A stretch of 64,000 bases of DNA from contig NZ_JACBZF010000007.1 of NCBI RefSeq assembly GCF_013408095.1, positions 1 to 64,000 on the forward strand, given 5' to 3'. Below, one piece after another: positions 44,800 to 54,590 of this stretch; the first letter of the stretch is position 1, and every line of letters begins with the position of its first letter. Both the position numbers and the translations under genes were made by a program. The notes under the pieces were generated by a model. It did no database searches and was not told where the DNA came from. It saw nothing but the letters and a program-made list of their open reading frames with translations. The stretch comes from Novosphingobium marinum. Lineage in GTDB: Bacteria > Pseudomonadota > Alphaproteobacteria > Sphingomonadales > Sphingomonadaceae.

Positions 44800-44816
44800 A
44801 ATGAGTACAACTCATT
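44800..44816. promoter_or_regulatory. Perfect inverted repeat AATGAGT-ACA-ACTCATT
   Basis: Seven-base arms with a 3-base spacer lie in an AT-rich stretch at the start of the 306-base gap upstream of the aldehyde dehydrogenase operon. This is a typical operator shape; it is about 265 bases from the next start, so the bound protein or the promoter location is uncertain. Confidence 0.45.
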
Positions 44817-45080
44817 AAATTATCACAAGTCCTGCATGTGCCGGTTTCGGCAAGATTTCGCATGTAGTTCGGGAAAGTTTGCCGGGATACGACGGCGACC
44901 GGCGGTATCGTCCGCACGATCCGGGCGAAATCACCACGCGCAATTACTGTGGCGTGCTTAATTGGTTGATATGACCGCCCGGGGTCGGTTATGTAAGACG
45001 GTAAAGCAAGCGGACGACGACCTGTCGGTCCGCGGCCCTGATCAGACCGCTCGACGCGGCAGTTTTTGGAGAGATTTCAG
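44817..45080. other. Gene-free region upstream of aldehyde dehydrogenase operon
   Basis: No coding frame is supported. It contains a CAATTA (44941-44946) and TAATTG (44959-44964) repeat pair and AT-rich patches compatible with a promoter. The aldehyde dehydrogenase ATG at 45081 is preceded by GGAGAG. I see nothing else. Confidence 0.5.
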
Positions 45081-46577
45081 ATGGGTGTACAGCAACCGAT
45101 CCGCGCCACGCAGGATTTCCTGAGCGAGGAGCACGACCTCATCATCGGCGGCAAGATCGTTCGCGGCAGCGGAGAGCCGATCGCGGTGATCGATCCTGCG
45201 ACGGGCGACGAGGTCGCGCGCACCAGCAGCGCTTCGGCCGACGACGTGAACCGGGCCGTCGCCGCGGCGCGCCAGAGCTTCGAGGACGGCCGCTGGCGGG
45301 GGCTTCCCGCCGACGAACGCCGTCGCATCCTCTGGCGCTTCGCCGACCTGATCCAGGAAAACGCCGAGAAGCTTGCCCATCTCGAAGTCGTCGACAACGG
45401 CATGCCGCTGGCCTTCGCGCAGTGGGAAGCGAATTCGTGCGAAAGCTGGACACGCCACTTCGCGGGCGAGGCAACGCGCATCTTCGGTCGCGATGCATCC
45501 TCCGCGATGTCGGGCGGGGGCGTCGACATGCAGTCCTATACCATCGTCCAGCCGGTCGGCGTGGTCGCACTCGTGATCCCGTGGAACGCGCCTGCCGGGA
45601 CATTCATCATCAAGGTCGCCCCGGCGCTGGCGGCGGGCAACTCGGTGGTCGTCAAGCCTGCCGAGAACACGCCGCTTTCGGCGTTGCTGCTGGGCAAGCT
45701 TGCGCTGGAGGCGGGAATTCCCGACGGCGTGCTCAACGTCATTCCCGGCTACGGCCCCGTCGCGGGGCAGGCACTGGCCGATCACCCGGATGTCGACAAG
45801 ATCAGCTTCACCGGCTCGACCATGACCGGCAAGAAGATCGTGCAAAGCTCGGCCGGCAACCTCAAGCGCGTGACTCTCGAACTGGGCGGCAAGTCGCCCG
45901 CGATCGTGTGCGCCGATGCCGATATCGAAAAGTCGATCCCGCAGGTCGCGATGGCGATCTTCGCCAACACCGGCCAGGTCTGCTTCGCCGGCTCGCGCCT
46001 CTACGTCCACTCGAGCGTGTACGATCAGGTGGTCGAGGGCGTTGCCGAGTTCGCGAAGAACCTCAAGGTCGGCTCGGGCTTCGATCCCGATAACCTGCTT
46101 GGCCCGCTGATCTCGCAGGCCCAGCACGAGAAGGTGCTCGGCTACCTCGAAAAGGGACGCCAGGCCGGCGCATCGGTAGTGACCGGCGGCAGTCGCGTCG
46201 GCGACCGGGGCTTCTTCCTCGAGCCGACGATCTTTGCCGATATCAGCCAGGACATGGCGATCTCGCGCGAGGAAATCTTCGGCCCGGTCCTCGTCGCGAC
46301 GCGCTTCGACGACATCGACGAGGTGGTGAAGCTGGCCAACGATACCCGCTACGGTCTGGGCTCCGGCATCTTCACGCGCAGCGTCAACAAGGCGCACCTT
46401 ATCGCGCGGCGGATCGATGCGGGCAACGTGTGGATCAACTGCTACGGCACGGTCCATCCCTCGATGCCCTTCGGCGGCTTCAAGGAGAGCGGCTGGGGTC
46501 GCGAGATGGGGTCCGAGGTGATGGACGCCTTCACCGAGACGAAGTCAGTCTTCATCCAGCTCGACCCCGAAGGCTGA
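45081..46577 (+). CDS. NAD(P)-dependent aldehyde dehydrogenase
   Basis: A 498-residue ALDH superfamily enzyme. The catalytic Cys is C301 in NTGQVCFAGSR, the general base E267 in LELGGKSP, and the cofactor site IPWNAPAGTF. GGAGAG precedes the ATG. It lies 4 bases before a PQQ-dependent alcohol dehydrogenase, so the pair probably oxidises an alcohol to an aldehyde in the periplasm and then to the acid in the cytoplasm. Subfamily looks like betaine/phenylacetaldehyde-type ALDHs; the substrate is unknown. Confidence 0.9.
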   Translation: MGVQQPIRATQDFLSEEHDLIIGGKIVRGSGEPIAVIDPATGDEVARTSSASADDVNRAVAAARQSFEDGRWRGLPADERRRILWRFADLIQENAEKLAHLEVVDNGMPLAFAQWEANSCESWTRHFAGEATRIFGRDASSAMSGGGVDMQSYTIVQPVGVVALVIPWNAPAGTFIIKVAPALAAGNSVVVKPAENTPLSALLLGKLALEAGIPDGVLNVIPGYGPVAGQALADHPDVDKISFTGSTMTGKKIVQSSAGNLKRVTLELGGKSPAIVCADADIEKSIPQVAMAIFANTGQVCFAGSRLYVHSSVYDQVVEGVAEFAKNLKVGSGFDPDNLLGPLISQAQHEKVLGYLEKGRQAGASVVTGGSRVGDRGFFLEPTIFADISQDMAISREEIFGPVLVATRFDDIDEVVKLANDTRYGLGSGIFTRSVNKAHLIARRIDAGNVWINCYGTVHPSMPFGGFKESGWGREMGSEVMDAFTETKSVFIQLDPEG

Positions 46578-46581
46578 TCCC

Positions 46582-48645
46582 ATGCGCAGGATAGTTACCG
46601 CACTTGCGGCGGGTCTGCTCGGCGTCACCGTCGTCGCGGCAACCGATACGCCCGACGTGGGATGGCAGAGCTACAACGGCGGCAGCGACGAGCAGCGCTT
46701 CGCCGATCTCGATGCGATCGATACCGGCAACGTCGCGGGCCTCGGCCTTGCGTGGTACGCCGATCTCGGTTCGAGCCGGGGGCTCGAGACGACGCCGCTG
46801 GTGGTCGGGCGCACGATGTATGCAACGCTGCCCTGGTCGAAGGTGGTCGCGCTCGATGCCGTCACCGGTGAGGAGAAGTGGCGCTTCGACCCCGAGGTTC
46901 CGGGCGAATTCGCACTCAGCGCCTGCTGCGACGTGGTCAATCGCGGCGCGGCGTTCGAAAATGGCCGCGTATTCGTCGGCACCATCGACGGGCGACTGGT
47001 GGCGCTCGATGCCGAAACCGGCGAGAAACTGTGGGACACGCAGACCACCGACCGCGAGAAGCCCTACACGATCACCGGCGCGCCGCGTGTCGCCAAGGGC
47101 CTGGTCTTCATCGGCAACGGCGGCGGCGAATATGGCGCGCGCGGCTATGTTTCGGCATACGACCAGCAGACCGGCGAGCTTCGCTGGCGGTTCTGGGTGG
47201 TGCCCGGCGAACCGGGCAAGCCCGACGGCGCAGCCTCCGACGAGGTGCTCGAAAAGCTCGCGCGCGAAACCTGGTTCGGCGACGATTACTGGCGCTACGG
47301 CGGCGGCGGAACGGTATGGGACTCGATCGTCTACGACGAGGAACTCGACCGGCTCTACATCGGTACCGGCAACGGCGGCCCGTGGAACCGGGTGATCCGC
47401 TCGGAGGACAAGGGCGACAACCTGTTCCTCAGCTCGATCGTCGCGCTCGATCCGGATACCGGCGAATATATCTGGCATTACCAGCAGGTTCCGGGCGAAA
47501 CCTGGGACTTCACCGCAGCCCAGCAGATGACGCTGGCCGACCTCGAGATCGACGGGCGGAAGCGCAAGGTCATCCTGCACGCGCCGAAGAACGGGTTCTT
47601 TTATGTCATCGACCGCACCGACGGCAGCCTGATCTCCGCCGAGAAGTTCGTCCCCGCCAACTGGGCCGAGCGCATCGATCTCGAAACCGGTCGTCCGGTC
47701 GAAACGGAGGGTGCACGCTTCCGCGACAAGCCTTTCCTCGCGACGTCGGGCGCTTCGGGCGCGCACAACTGGCAGCCGATGTCGTTCGATCCGCGCACCG
47801 GGCTCGTCTACATCCCGGCGCAGCAGGTGCCGTTCCTCTACACGAAAGACGAGAAGTTCCGCTTCGAGCCCGACCTTTGGAACCTGGGCGTCGACATGAT
47901 GAGCACGCCGCTTCCCGAGACGCCCGAGGAGCGAGCCGCGATGAAGGAGGCTATCCAGGGCCGCCTTATCGCCTGGGACCCGGTCGCACAGAAGCCGGTC
48001 TGGAAAGTCGAGCACGAGGGAACCTGGCACGGCGGCGTGCTCGCGACCTCGGGAAACCTCGTGTTCCAGGGCCTCAACGATGGCACGTTCCAGGCCTACC
48101 ACGCCGGGACCGGCAAGGTGCTGTGGCGCTTCGATGCGAAGTCGCCGATCCTGCCCGCACCGGTCAGCTACCGGATCGACGGCAAGCAGTACGTCGCGAT
48201 CGCGGCGGGCGCGGGCGGTGGGTTCGCGCTTTCGCTGCCCTCGTTCGAGGGACCGCGCACCTGGCCGGAAGGGCGGATACTGGTCTTCGCGCTGGGCGGC
48301 GACAAGACGCTTCCCGATACACCGCAGGTGCGTCGTGCCCTGACCAAGGTCTCGCAGGATTTCACGCCCGCCCAGGTCGAGGAAGGCAAGGCGCTGTTCG
48401 GACAGGTCTGCGCCGCATGCCACGCGATGGGCACGATGAGTGCCGGCATCGTCCCCGACCTCAAGCGTTCTGGCGTTCTCGCAAGCAAGGAAGCCTGGAA
48501 GGCGGTCGTCATCGATGGCGTCCTCGCAAGCCGTGGTATGGCCGGGTTCGGCGACTACATGACGCCCCAGCAGGCCGAAGCCATCCGCGCCTACGTCGCT
48601 TCGCGCGCGCACCTTGAAGCTGCAAGGCAGATGGCCGATAAATGA
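46582..48645 (+). CDS. PQQ-dependent quinohaemoprotein alcohol dehydrogenase (type II, cytochrome c fused)
   Basis: A 687-residue protein: Sec signal (AALAAGLLGVTVVAA), eight-bladed PQQ propeller, and a C-terminal cytochrome c domain with haem motif CAACH (610-614). The vicinal disulphide Cys115-Cys116 and the catalytic Asp309 in ETWDFTA are present. The residue two after Asp is Thr, not Asp, so the calcium-type rather than lanthanide-type signature is seen. Periplasmic; electrons go to a cytochrome or oxidase. PQQ synthesis genes are not in the window. Starts 4 bases after the ALDH gene. Confidence 0.9.
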   Translation: MRRIVTALAAGLLGVTVVAATDTPDVGWQSYNGGSDEQRFADLDAIDTGNVAGLGLAWYADLGSSRGLETTPLVVGRTMYATLPWSKVVALDAVTGEEKWRFDPEVPGEFALSACCDVVNRGAAFENGRVFVGTIDGRLVALDAETGEKLWDTQTTDREKPYTITGAPRVAKGLVFIGNGGGEYGARGYVSAYDQQTGELRWRFWVVPGEPGKPDGAASDEVLEKLARETWFGDDYWRYGGGGTVWDSIVYDEELDRLYIGTGNGGPWNRVIRSEDKGDNLFLSSIVALDPDTGEYIWHYQQVPGETWDFTAAQQMTLADLEIDGRKRKVILHAPKNGFFYVIDRTDGSLISAEKFVPANWAERIDLETGRPVETEGARFRDKPFLATSGASGAHNWQPMSFDPRTGLVYIPAQQVPFLYTKDEKFRFEPDLWNLGVDMMSTPLPETPEERAAMKEAIQGRLIAWDPVAQKPVWKVEHEGTWHGGVLATSGNLVFQGLNDGTFQAYHAGTGKVLWRFDAKSPILPAPVSYRIDGKQYVAIAAGAGGGFALSLPSFEGPRTWPEGRILVFALGGDKTLPDTPQVRRALTKVSQDFTPAQVEEGKALFGQVCAACHAMGTMSAGIVPDLKRSGVLASKEAWKAVVIDGVLASRGMAGFGDYMTPQQAEAIRAYVASRAHLEAARQMADK

Positions 48646-48651
48646 GGAGGC

Positions 48652-49413
48652 ATGATGATGGCGCAATCGGGTAGCCTGGCAGGCAGGACCGCGCTCGTGA
48701 CCGGTGGTTCGCGCGGAATAGGGCGCGCGATCGCGCTGCAATTGGGTGGCGAGGGCGCGGCGGTCTGCGTCAACTACCGTTCGGACAAGTCCGCTGCGGA
48801 CGAAGTCGTGAAGGCGATCGTGGACAAGGGGGGCACGGCGTACGCCATACAGGCCGACGTCTCCGATCGCAGCGACGTGGAACGCCTGGTCGCCACGGCG
48901 AAGGATCGCCTGGGTTCCATCGACATTCTCGTCAACAATGCGGGCATCGGTGAGATGGGCAGCGTCGGAGACACCGACGATGCGCTGTTCGACGCGATGA
49001 TGGACGTCAACGCCAAGGGCCCGTTCCTCGTGACCCGCGCCGTGCTTCCGCAGATGAACGACGGCGGGCGGATCGTGAACATCTCGTCGATGGTCAGCCG
49101 CACTGCCTACGGCTCGTGCATCGCCTACGCGATGAGCAAGGCGGCGGTGAACCACTTCACCGTTTCGCTTGCACAGGAACTCGGTGCGCGCGGCATCACG
49201 GTCAACGCGGTCTGCCCCGGCGCGACCCGCACCGATTTCAATCCCGTGCTTTTCGAGGACGAGACCATAGTCGCCCAGCTCGCCCAGGCTGCCGCGCTCG
49301 GTCGCATCGGCGAGCCCGAGGACATCGCCCGCGTCGTCGGGTTCCTTGCGGGTCCGGCGAGCGGCTGGGTAACGGGTCAGATCATCGAGGCGAGCGGCGG
49401 CATGCACCTCTGA
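48652..49413 (+). CDS. Short-chain dehydrogenase/reductase
   Basis: A 253-residue classical SDR: TGGSRGIGRA cofactor motif, NNAG, NISSMVSRTAYGSCIAYAMSKAAV active site (Ser, Tyr, Lys) and C-terminal VTGQIIEASGGMHL. A GAGGAGG lies 7 bases upstream of the third of three consecutive in-frame ATGs (48652, 48655, 48658); the last is equally plausible. It is the third gene of the ALDH-PQQ-ADH operon and may reduce or oxidise an intermediate of the same alcohol. Confidence 0.88.
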   Translation: MMMAQSGSLAGRTALVTGGSRGIGRAIALQLGGEGAAVCVNYRSDKSAADEVVKAIVDKGGTAYAIQADVSDRSDVERLVATAKDRLGSIDILVNNAGIGEMGSVGDTDDALFDAMMDVNAKGPFLVTRAVLPQMNDGGRIVNISSMVSRTAYGSCIAYAMSKAAVNHFTVSLAQELGARGITVNAVCPGATRTDFNPVLFEDETIVAQLAQAAALGRIGEPEDIARVVGFLAGPASGWVTGQIIEASGGMHL

Positions 49414-49425
49414 CGGCGGGAGTCG

Positions 49426-52086
49426 TCAGGCCGATTCCTGCTGACGTCCGAGAAACGCGTCGATTTTCCTGCGCAATTCTTCGAGCGTGTCGGTCGTAAG
49501 CAGGACGCGATCGCCTGCGCGCGCCGTTTCGAGCACGATCGTCAGGTAATCCTCGTCGATCGGGTGGATCTGTATTGCGTCCTCAGGCACGCCTGCATCG
49601 CGCAGCCCTGCGGCGAGAAGGGTGGGTACGGCACCCGGCTGGCGACCGCGAAGGTAGGCTGGCGCTTCGGCGCAGTGATACACGTCGAACCGCCTTCCGG
49701 CAGCCCTTCCGATTTCCCTGATCCACTCATCCGGCCGGTTGCCCGCGGCGACAAGCACGATCCGGTCTGTGCCATCGACCGGTTCCGCGGCGAAGGTATC
49801 TGCGATGTCTTCGAGCGCTTTCGGTCCGTCCACCTCGTTCATGACCAGTTCGAACGGCAGCCCTTCGATCCAGTTGTGCCGGGCCGGGTTCTGATCGATG
49901 TCCGATGTGAAATCCGAAAGCCCGTCGCGTATCCGGGCTTGCGAAAAGCCGAGATGATAGGCCGCGCACACCGCAGCCAGCACATTTTCCGTGACCGACC
50001 GCGAACGTCCGCATCGGCTTGCGGGCACCTGCGAAAGCGGCATCTCGAAAAGGATGCGCGTTGCTTGCTGCAAGCGGATCGCGGGGCCTTCCGCCGTGTC
50101 CACCCGCGTCGCGACAAGCCCTCCGTTTTCGCGGTGGCGGGCGACGGCGTCATTGTCTGCGCTGAAGCTGAAGAGGGTAACGGGTGCGGAAGCAGGCTTC
50201 TGCATGGCGAGCACAAGCGGATCGCCGGCATTGAGCACGACCGCCTTCCTTGCATGTCTTGCCGGCAGTGACTTGATCGCCGCCAGCTGGGTCTGCGTTT
50301 CGATCCCGTCGAGGCCGATGTGGTTGTCGTGGACATTAAGGACAATTGCCACGTCGAGTTCTTCGAGCGCCATTCCCCATTTGAGCAGCGAGCCTCTCGC
50401 CAGCTCGAATACGCCCATCTCGACTGTCGGATCGGCCAGCAGTTGCAGCGCCGCCGCGCCGCCGGAACTGTCCTCGTTTCTGATCCTGAACGTGCCCGAC
50501 CAGGTACCCTGCGTGGTCGTGAGTCCGACGGTCTTGCCCGCCTTGCGTCCGATATGTGCGAGGACCTGGCACGTCGTCGTCTTGCCGAGGCTGCCGGTAA
50601 CGCCGACCACCGGGATGCGGCCCGCTTCTGAATCGGGGAAACTCGACCGCACGATTGGCGAGACGACGTCCTGCTCGGGGTCCGCGACCCAGTGCGGGCG
50701 CAGGCCGGGCGGTGCGTTGACCTCGAGAATCCAGCCCTCGCCCTCGCGCCATGACCGCGATGAATCGGGCGACAGAAAATCCACCCCTGCGACATCGAGG
50801 CGCAGCACGCGGGCAGCCCGCTCCGCCGCCGCCACGTTGTCGGGGTGCATCTCGACCGGCACCGCAGTGCCGCCCTGGGAGATGTTCCCGGCATTCGAGA
50901 GCCTGACCGTGCGACCTTCGGCCGGGATGCCGTCGAGCGCCAGCGACTGGCGTGCCAGCAGAGCCTCCATCCGCCGGTCGGGGACGATACGTTCGAGCAC
51001 GTCGCTGTAACCCGTCCCGCGCCGGGGATCGGAATTCAGCTCGTCGACAAGTTGCGCGACCGTGCGCTTGCCGTCTCCGGTCACCTGAGCGGGAATACGC
51101 CGGGCGGCGGCGATCAATTTCCCGTCCACCACCAGCAGCCGGTGATCGTGGGCTTTCGCGAATTTCTCGATCAGGACCAGCGGTCCGTTCCGTGCGGCGG
51201 TGCGGTAGGCCACCCGAACGGCGTCCTCGCCCTGCAGATCGACGCTGACGCCGACACCCTTGTCGCTCGATGCGGGTTTGACCGCGACCGGACCGGCCAG
51301 TTTCGCCGCGATCTGCACGGCCTGCTCTTCGCTTGCGGCCAGCAAGGACGGCAATGTCGGCAGGCCCGCTTGGTTCATCAGCCGCAGTGTCGCCCACTTG
51401 TTCCCCGCGTGGGTCACCGCAAAGTGCCCGACCGGCTCGATCAGCGTCTGCCGCACATAGCGCCCGCGCGCGCCCTGTCCGATCCGCATCTCCCCGAGCG
51501 GGGCGGGGTAGACGGGCAGTCCGAGCTTGCGGGCGGAACGGGCCAGCGCCAGCGTCAGGATGTCGGGCGAAGATGTCTTCGCCACGCGGCCGAAATCCTC
51601 GGCCAGTTTCGCCAGTTCATCCGCCTCGCGGGAATATTGCTGCGGGTCGGTGAGGGACAGGACAGCGGAACAGGCGAAACGCCATGCTCTCGCGCCGACT
51701 GCTTCGCTGTCGGCCGGCACAACGGACAAGACGATGGAGCCGCTGCGGCTCGCTATCCTGCCCGGCTGTGCGGTAAGGACGAACCGCTCCTGCAACCGCG
51801 CAGCGAGCGCGAGCATCAGATCGGCGGCTCGTGCAGGGATCTTCCGGCCCGATAGCTCTGAACCGACCAGCCGGGCGAGGCCGGCAAGGCGAGGGTCGCG
51901 CCCCATGGCATCGAGCGCATCGCGGTCCACCGACGGCGGCGCGAAGGCGCTGTCCGCATGCTCGCCCAACTCCGTCCGCAGCAGGACCGACGAACGATCG
52001 GCATGGATGTTCGGGCCGCTAAAGAAGTGCCCGTCCAGAAGGGTTACAAGAGGCATTCGGGCGGGACCGGTATCGATGGTTTGCAT
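49426..52086 (-). CDS. Cyanophycin-synthetase-like ligase (ATP-grasp plus Mur ligase)
   Basis: An 886-residue protein, the usual length of CphA. An N-domain (GPNIHADRSSVLLRTE) is followed by an ATP-grasp domain (about 200-470, PVAVKPASSDKGVGV and EVNAPPGLRPHW) and a Mur-ligase domain (about 490-880) with P-loop GVTGSLGKTTTCQ. CphA makes the Asp-Arg polymer cyanophycin. The His/Glu-rich helix seen in many CphA N-domains is not evident here, and no cyanophycinase gene is nearby, so the product may be another peptide-like polymer or conjugate. It ends the leftward operon after the membrane PQQ dehydrogenase. Two starts (52086 and the ATG 30 bases in) are possible. Confidence 0.78.
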   Translation of the reverse strand: MQTIDTGPARMPLVTLLDGHFFSGPNIHADRSSVLLRTELGEHADSAFAPPSVDRDALDAMGRDPRLAGLARLVGSELSGRKIPARAADLMLALAARLQERFVLTAQPGRIASRSGSIVLSVVPADSEAVGARAWRFACSAVLSLTDPQQYSREADELAKLAEDFGRVAKTSSPDILTLALARSARKLGLPVYPAPLGEMRIGQGARGRYVRQTLIEPVGHFAVTHAGNKWATLRLMNQAGLPTLPSLLAASEEQAVQIAAKLAGPVAVKPASSDKGVGVSVDLQGEDAVRVAYRTAARNGPLVLIEKFAKAHDHRLLVVDGKLIAAARRIPAQVTGDGKRTVAQLVDELNSDPRRGTGYSDVLERIVPDRRMEALLARQSLALDGIPAEGRTVRLSNAGNISQGGTAVPVEMHPDNVAAAERAARVLRLDVAGVDFLSPDSSRSWREGEGWILEVNAPPGLRPHWVADPEQDVVSPIVRSSFPDSEAGRIPVVGVTGSLGKTTTCQVLAHIGRKAGKTVGLTTTQGTWSGTFRIRNEDSSGGAAALQLLADPTVEMGVFELARGSLLKWGMALEELDVAIVLNVHDNHIGLDGIETQTQLAAIKSLPARHARKAVVLNAGDPLVLAMQKPASAPVTLFSFSADNDAVARHRENGGLVATRVDTAEGPAIRLQQATRILFEMPLSQVPASRCGRSRSVTENVLAAVCAAYHLGFSQARIRDGLSDFTSDIDQNPARHNWIEGLPFELVMNEVDGPKALEDIADTFAAEPVDGTDRIVLVAAGNRPDEWIREIGRAAGRRFDVYHCAEAPAYLRGRQPGAVPTLLAAGLRDAGVPEDAIQIHPIDEDYLTIVLETARAGDRVLLTTDTLEELRRKIDAFLGRQQESA

Positions 52087-52170
52087 GCCGTTGGGAGGAC
52101 CGCAGCGTGGTCCAGCGCCTGCGCGGATGCAAGACCGGTCCGCTCCCGCCGGGGTCGAACGTGGCCGGGT

Positions 52171-54531
52171 TCAGTCGGGCAGCGCGAAAGCGACGACCGA
52201 ATCTCCGACTTTCGAGCCGAGGAAGCCATGCCCCCCGGCGGCGATCACAACGTACTGCTTCCCTGTCTTTTCGGAAACGTAGGTCATCGGAGTTGCCTGG
52301 CCTCCCGCTGGCAGCCTTCCGCGCCAGACTTCGCGGCCGCTCTCGATGTCGAACGCGCGCAGGTAGTCGTCGATGGCAGCGCCGATGAAGACCAGTCCGC
52401 TGGCAGTCGTGGCCGAGCCGCCGAGGTTGAACACGCCGGGCACCGAGATGCCGAGCGGAGCCACATCCTCGGTCGTGCCGAGTGGACGCTGCCAGGCGAG
52501 TTCACGGGTCTTCAGGTCGATGGCCGAGATGTGACCCCAGGGCGGCGCATGGCAGGGGAGGCCGAGCGGCGAAATCAGCGGTAGCAGGCTGACCCCGTAA
52601 TCCGTTCCTTCCTGCGGAAGGTAGCCGGCGGCATGCGTGCCGGTCTCACGCGTCCCGTCCTCGCCCGAGCGCGGGAACAGGCGAACTTGCTGCGGCACGG
52701 CGGAAGTGTTCACGATCATCATCCCGCGCGCCGGATCGATGCTGACGCTTCCCCAGTTGAGAATGCCGAAGATACCCGGCCACTGGATCGAACCGCGCAG
52801 CGAGGGCGGCGTGTACGGCCCTTCGTAATCCATCGAACGAAAGCGGATGCGGCACCACATCTGGTCGAGCGGGGTCGTGCCCCACATGCCTTTCTCGGTA
52901 AGGTCGGCCGGTTCGAAAGAGGGGAAGCCGGTGACATAGGGCTGTGTCGGAGAGTAGGTCTCGCCCGGCAGGTCGCCCTGGGGGACCGGACGTTCCTCGA
53001 TCCCCGTCAGCGGTTCGCCGGTACGGCGGTCGAGGACGAAGATCTGGCCCTGCTTGGTAGGTACGGCGACGGCCGGGGTCGTTCCCGAACCTGTCGGCAT
53101 GTCGAACAGGACGGGTTGTGCCGGAACGTCGAAATCCCAGAGGTCGTGGTGGACCGTCTGGAAGTGCCAGCGGGGAAGGCCGGTTTCGACATCGAGCGCG
53201 ACGATCGAGCTGGCATAGCGCTCCAGGTCGGGCGTGCGGTGGGTGCCGACCGCGTCGGGAGTCGCATTGCCCATGGGCAGGAAGACGAGGCCCAGTTCCG
53301 GATCGGCGCTGAAAACGCTCCATGCGTTGGGCGAGCTTGGCGTCCAGCCCTTTCCGTCCTCGATGCCCTGGTCGTCGGGCGCGCGGCCGCTGTCCCATGC
53401 CCAGAGGAGTTCGCCGGTTTTCACGTCGTAGGCACGAACGACGCCGGAGACGTCCTTGCTCGAAACGTTGTCGAGCACGTACCCGCCGAGGATGGCCGTG
53501 TCGCCGACGATCGCCGGGGGCGAGGACGTGTAGCTGTGGTATGGCGTAAAGTCGCCGAGCCCTTCGCGCAGCGAAATCTCGCCCTCGGCGCCGAAGCCGG
53601 GGCAGGGGGCGCCGGTCCGCACGTCGGTGGCCATCAGCCTGCCGTCGATGGCAGCGTTGATTATGCGCGAGGAGCAGGTCCCTTCCGCGGCGTCTGCGGC
53701 CTTGTGATAGGAAACGCCGCGGCAGTTGAGCATCTGTGCGTCGCCCGGGTCGATACCCGGATCGCGCCGCCAGATCCGCTTGCCGGTGTCGGGATCGAGC
53801 GCGACGACGGCGCCGGTCGGCTCGCAGAAGACCAGGCGGTCCTCGACCATGATCGGGGTCGCCATGAAGGAGACGGTCCCCTTGATGTCGGGCCGCTTGG
53901 CATTGCTCACGCCGGTCTCGAACGCCCAGGCCTGTTCGAGCGAAGTGACGTTGGCGGGAGTGATCTGGGCCGCGCCCGAATGGCGCAGGCCGCCCGCATC
54001 CGCCCCGTAGGCGGTCCAGCCGGTATCGCCCGGCGCGCTCGCGACCGTCGCCCCGCTACCCCGGACAGCGGCCTCCCCTTCGTCTCCGCCCGCCAGCGCG
54101 GCCGCGATCAGAAGCACGAAGCTTGCCAGCGATACGCCGAGATCGGCAAAGCGCGCGGTGCGTCCGGGATCGTGACGGTCGGCAGGATGCGTGGCCTTCC
54201 GCTTGCCGAGAGGGACGAGGGCAAGCACGACGCCGACGACGGCGGGGCCGCACAGGCGTGGGAGAAGCTGCCAGAAGTCGAAGCCGACTTCCCACACCGA
54301 CCAGACCGCCGTGGCGGCGAGAAAGGCCGCGAATATCCAGAACGAAAGCCTGCTGCGCTTCAGCAGCAGCACCGCCGACGCGGTGCAGGCAACACCCGCC
54401 AGCACATAGTAGGCCGAGCCGCCGAGAGAGAGCAGCCTCGCCCCCCCGATCAGCAGCACGACACCCGTCGCGAGCAGCAAAAGTCCTACGATCCAGCGGA
54501 AAACCCCGCCGAGCCCGATCCCACCCATCAT
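52171..54531 (-). CDS. Membrane-bound PQQ-dependent dehydrogenase (glucose/quinate dehydrogenase family)
   Basis: A 786-residue protein with about five N-terminal transmembrane helices (residues 8-150) and a periplasmic PQQ propeller (about 170-786). The long-propeller ordering with LMATDVRTGAPCPGFG, VHHDLWDFDVPAQP and PPWGHISAIDL matches membrane glucose, quinate or shikimate dehydrogenases that pass electrons to ubiquinone. GAGAGGAA precedes two tandem ATGs. It lies between the lipoyl gene and the cphA-like gene, all leftward. Substrate likely a polyol or cyclic alcohol. Confidence 0.88.
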   Translation of the reverse strand: MMGGIGLGGVFRWIVGLLLLATGVVLLIGGARLLSLGGSAYYVLAGVACTASAVLLLKRSRLSFWIFAAFLAATAVWSVWEVGFDFWQLLPRLCGPAVVGVVLALVPLGKRKATHPADRHDPGRTARFADLGVSLASFVLLIAAALAGGDEGEAAVRGSGATVASAPGDTGWTAYGADAGGLRHSGAAQITPANVTSLEQAWAFETGVSNAKRPDIKGTVSFMATPIMVEDRLVFCEPTGAVVALDPDTGKRIWRRDPGIDPGDAQMLNCRGVSYHKAADAAEGTCSSRIINAAIDGRLMATDVRTGAPCPGFGAEGEISLREGLGDFTPYHSYTSSPPAIVGDTAILGGYVLDNVSSKDVSGVVRAYDVKTGELLWAWDSGRAPDDQGIEDGKGWTPSSPNAWSVFSADPELGLVFLPMGNATPDAVGTHRTPDLERYASSIVALDVETGLPRWHFQTVHHDLWDFDVPAQPVLFDMPTGSGTTPAVAVPTKQGQIFVLDRRTGEPLTGIEERPVPQGDLPGETYSPTQPYVTGFPSFEPADLTEKGMWGTTPLDQMWCRIRFRSMDYEGPYTPPSLRGSIQWPGIFGILNWGSVSIDPARGMMIVNTSAVPQQVRLFPRSGEDGTRETGTHAAGYLPQEGTDYGVSLLPLISPLGLPCHAPPWGHISAIDLKTRELAWQRPLGTTEDVAPLGISVPGVFNLGGSATTASGLVFIGAAIDDYLRAFDIESGREVWRGRLPAGGQATPMTYVSEKTGKQYVVIAAGGHGFLGSKVGDSVVAFALPD

Positions 54532-54590
54532 CCTGCGTTCCTCTCGATGGAGCGTCGCCCCGCCGACGCTCCGTCAGGTCCTTTGCCCTG

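Noticed and set aside
44817..45080. Small gene in the gap upstream of aldehyde dehydrogenase
   Set aside because: Short frames lack ribosome binding sites and have no coding character; the region is AT-rich and promoter-like.
46582..48645. Lanthanide-dependent PQQ alcohol dehydrogenase
   Set aside because: The residue two after the catalytic Asp309 is Thr, not the Asp diagnostic of lanthanide enzymes.
46552..49407. Long open frame antisense to the PQQ alcohol dehydrogenase and SDR
   Set aside because: Covers two unrelated sense genes in one frame and has no domain similarity.
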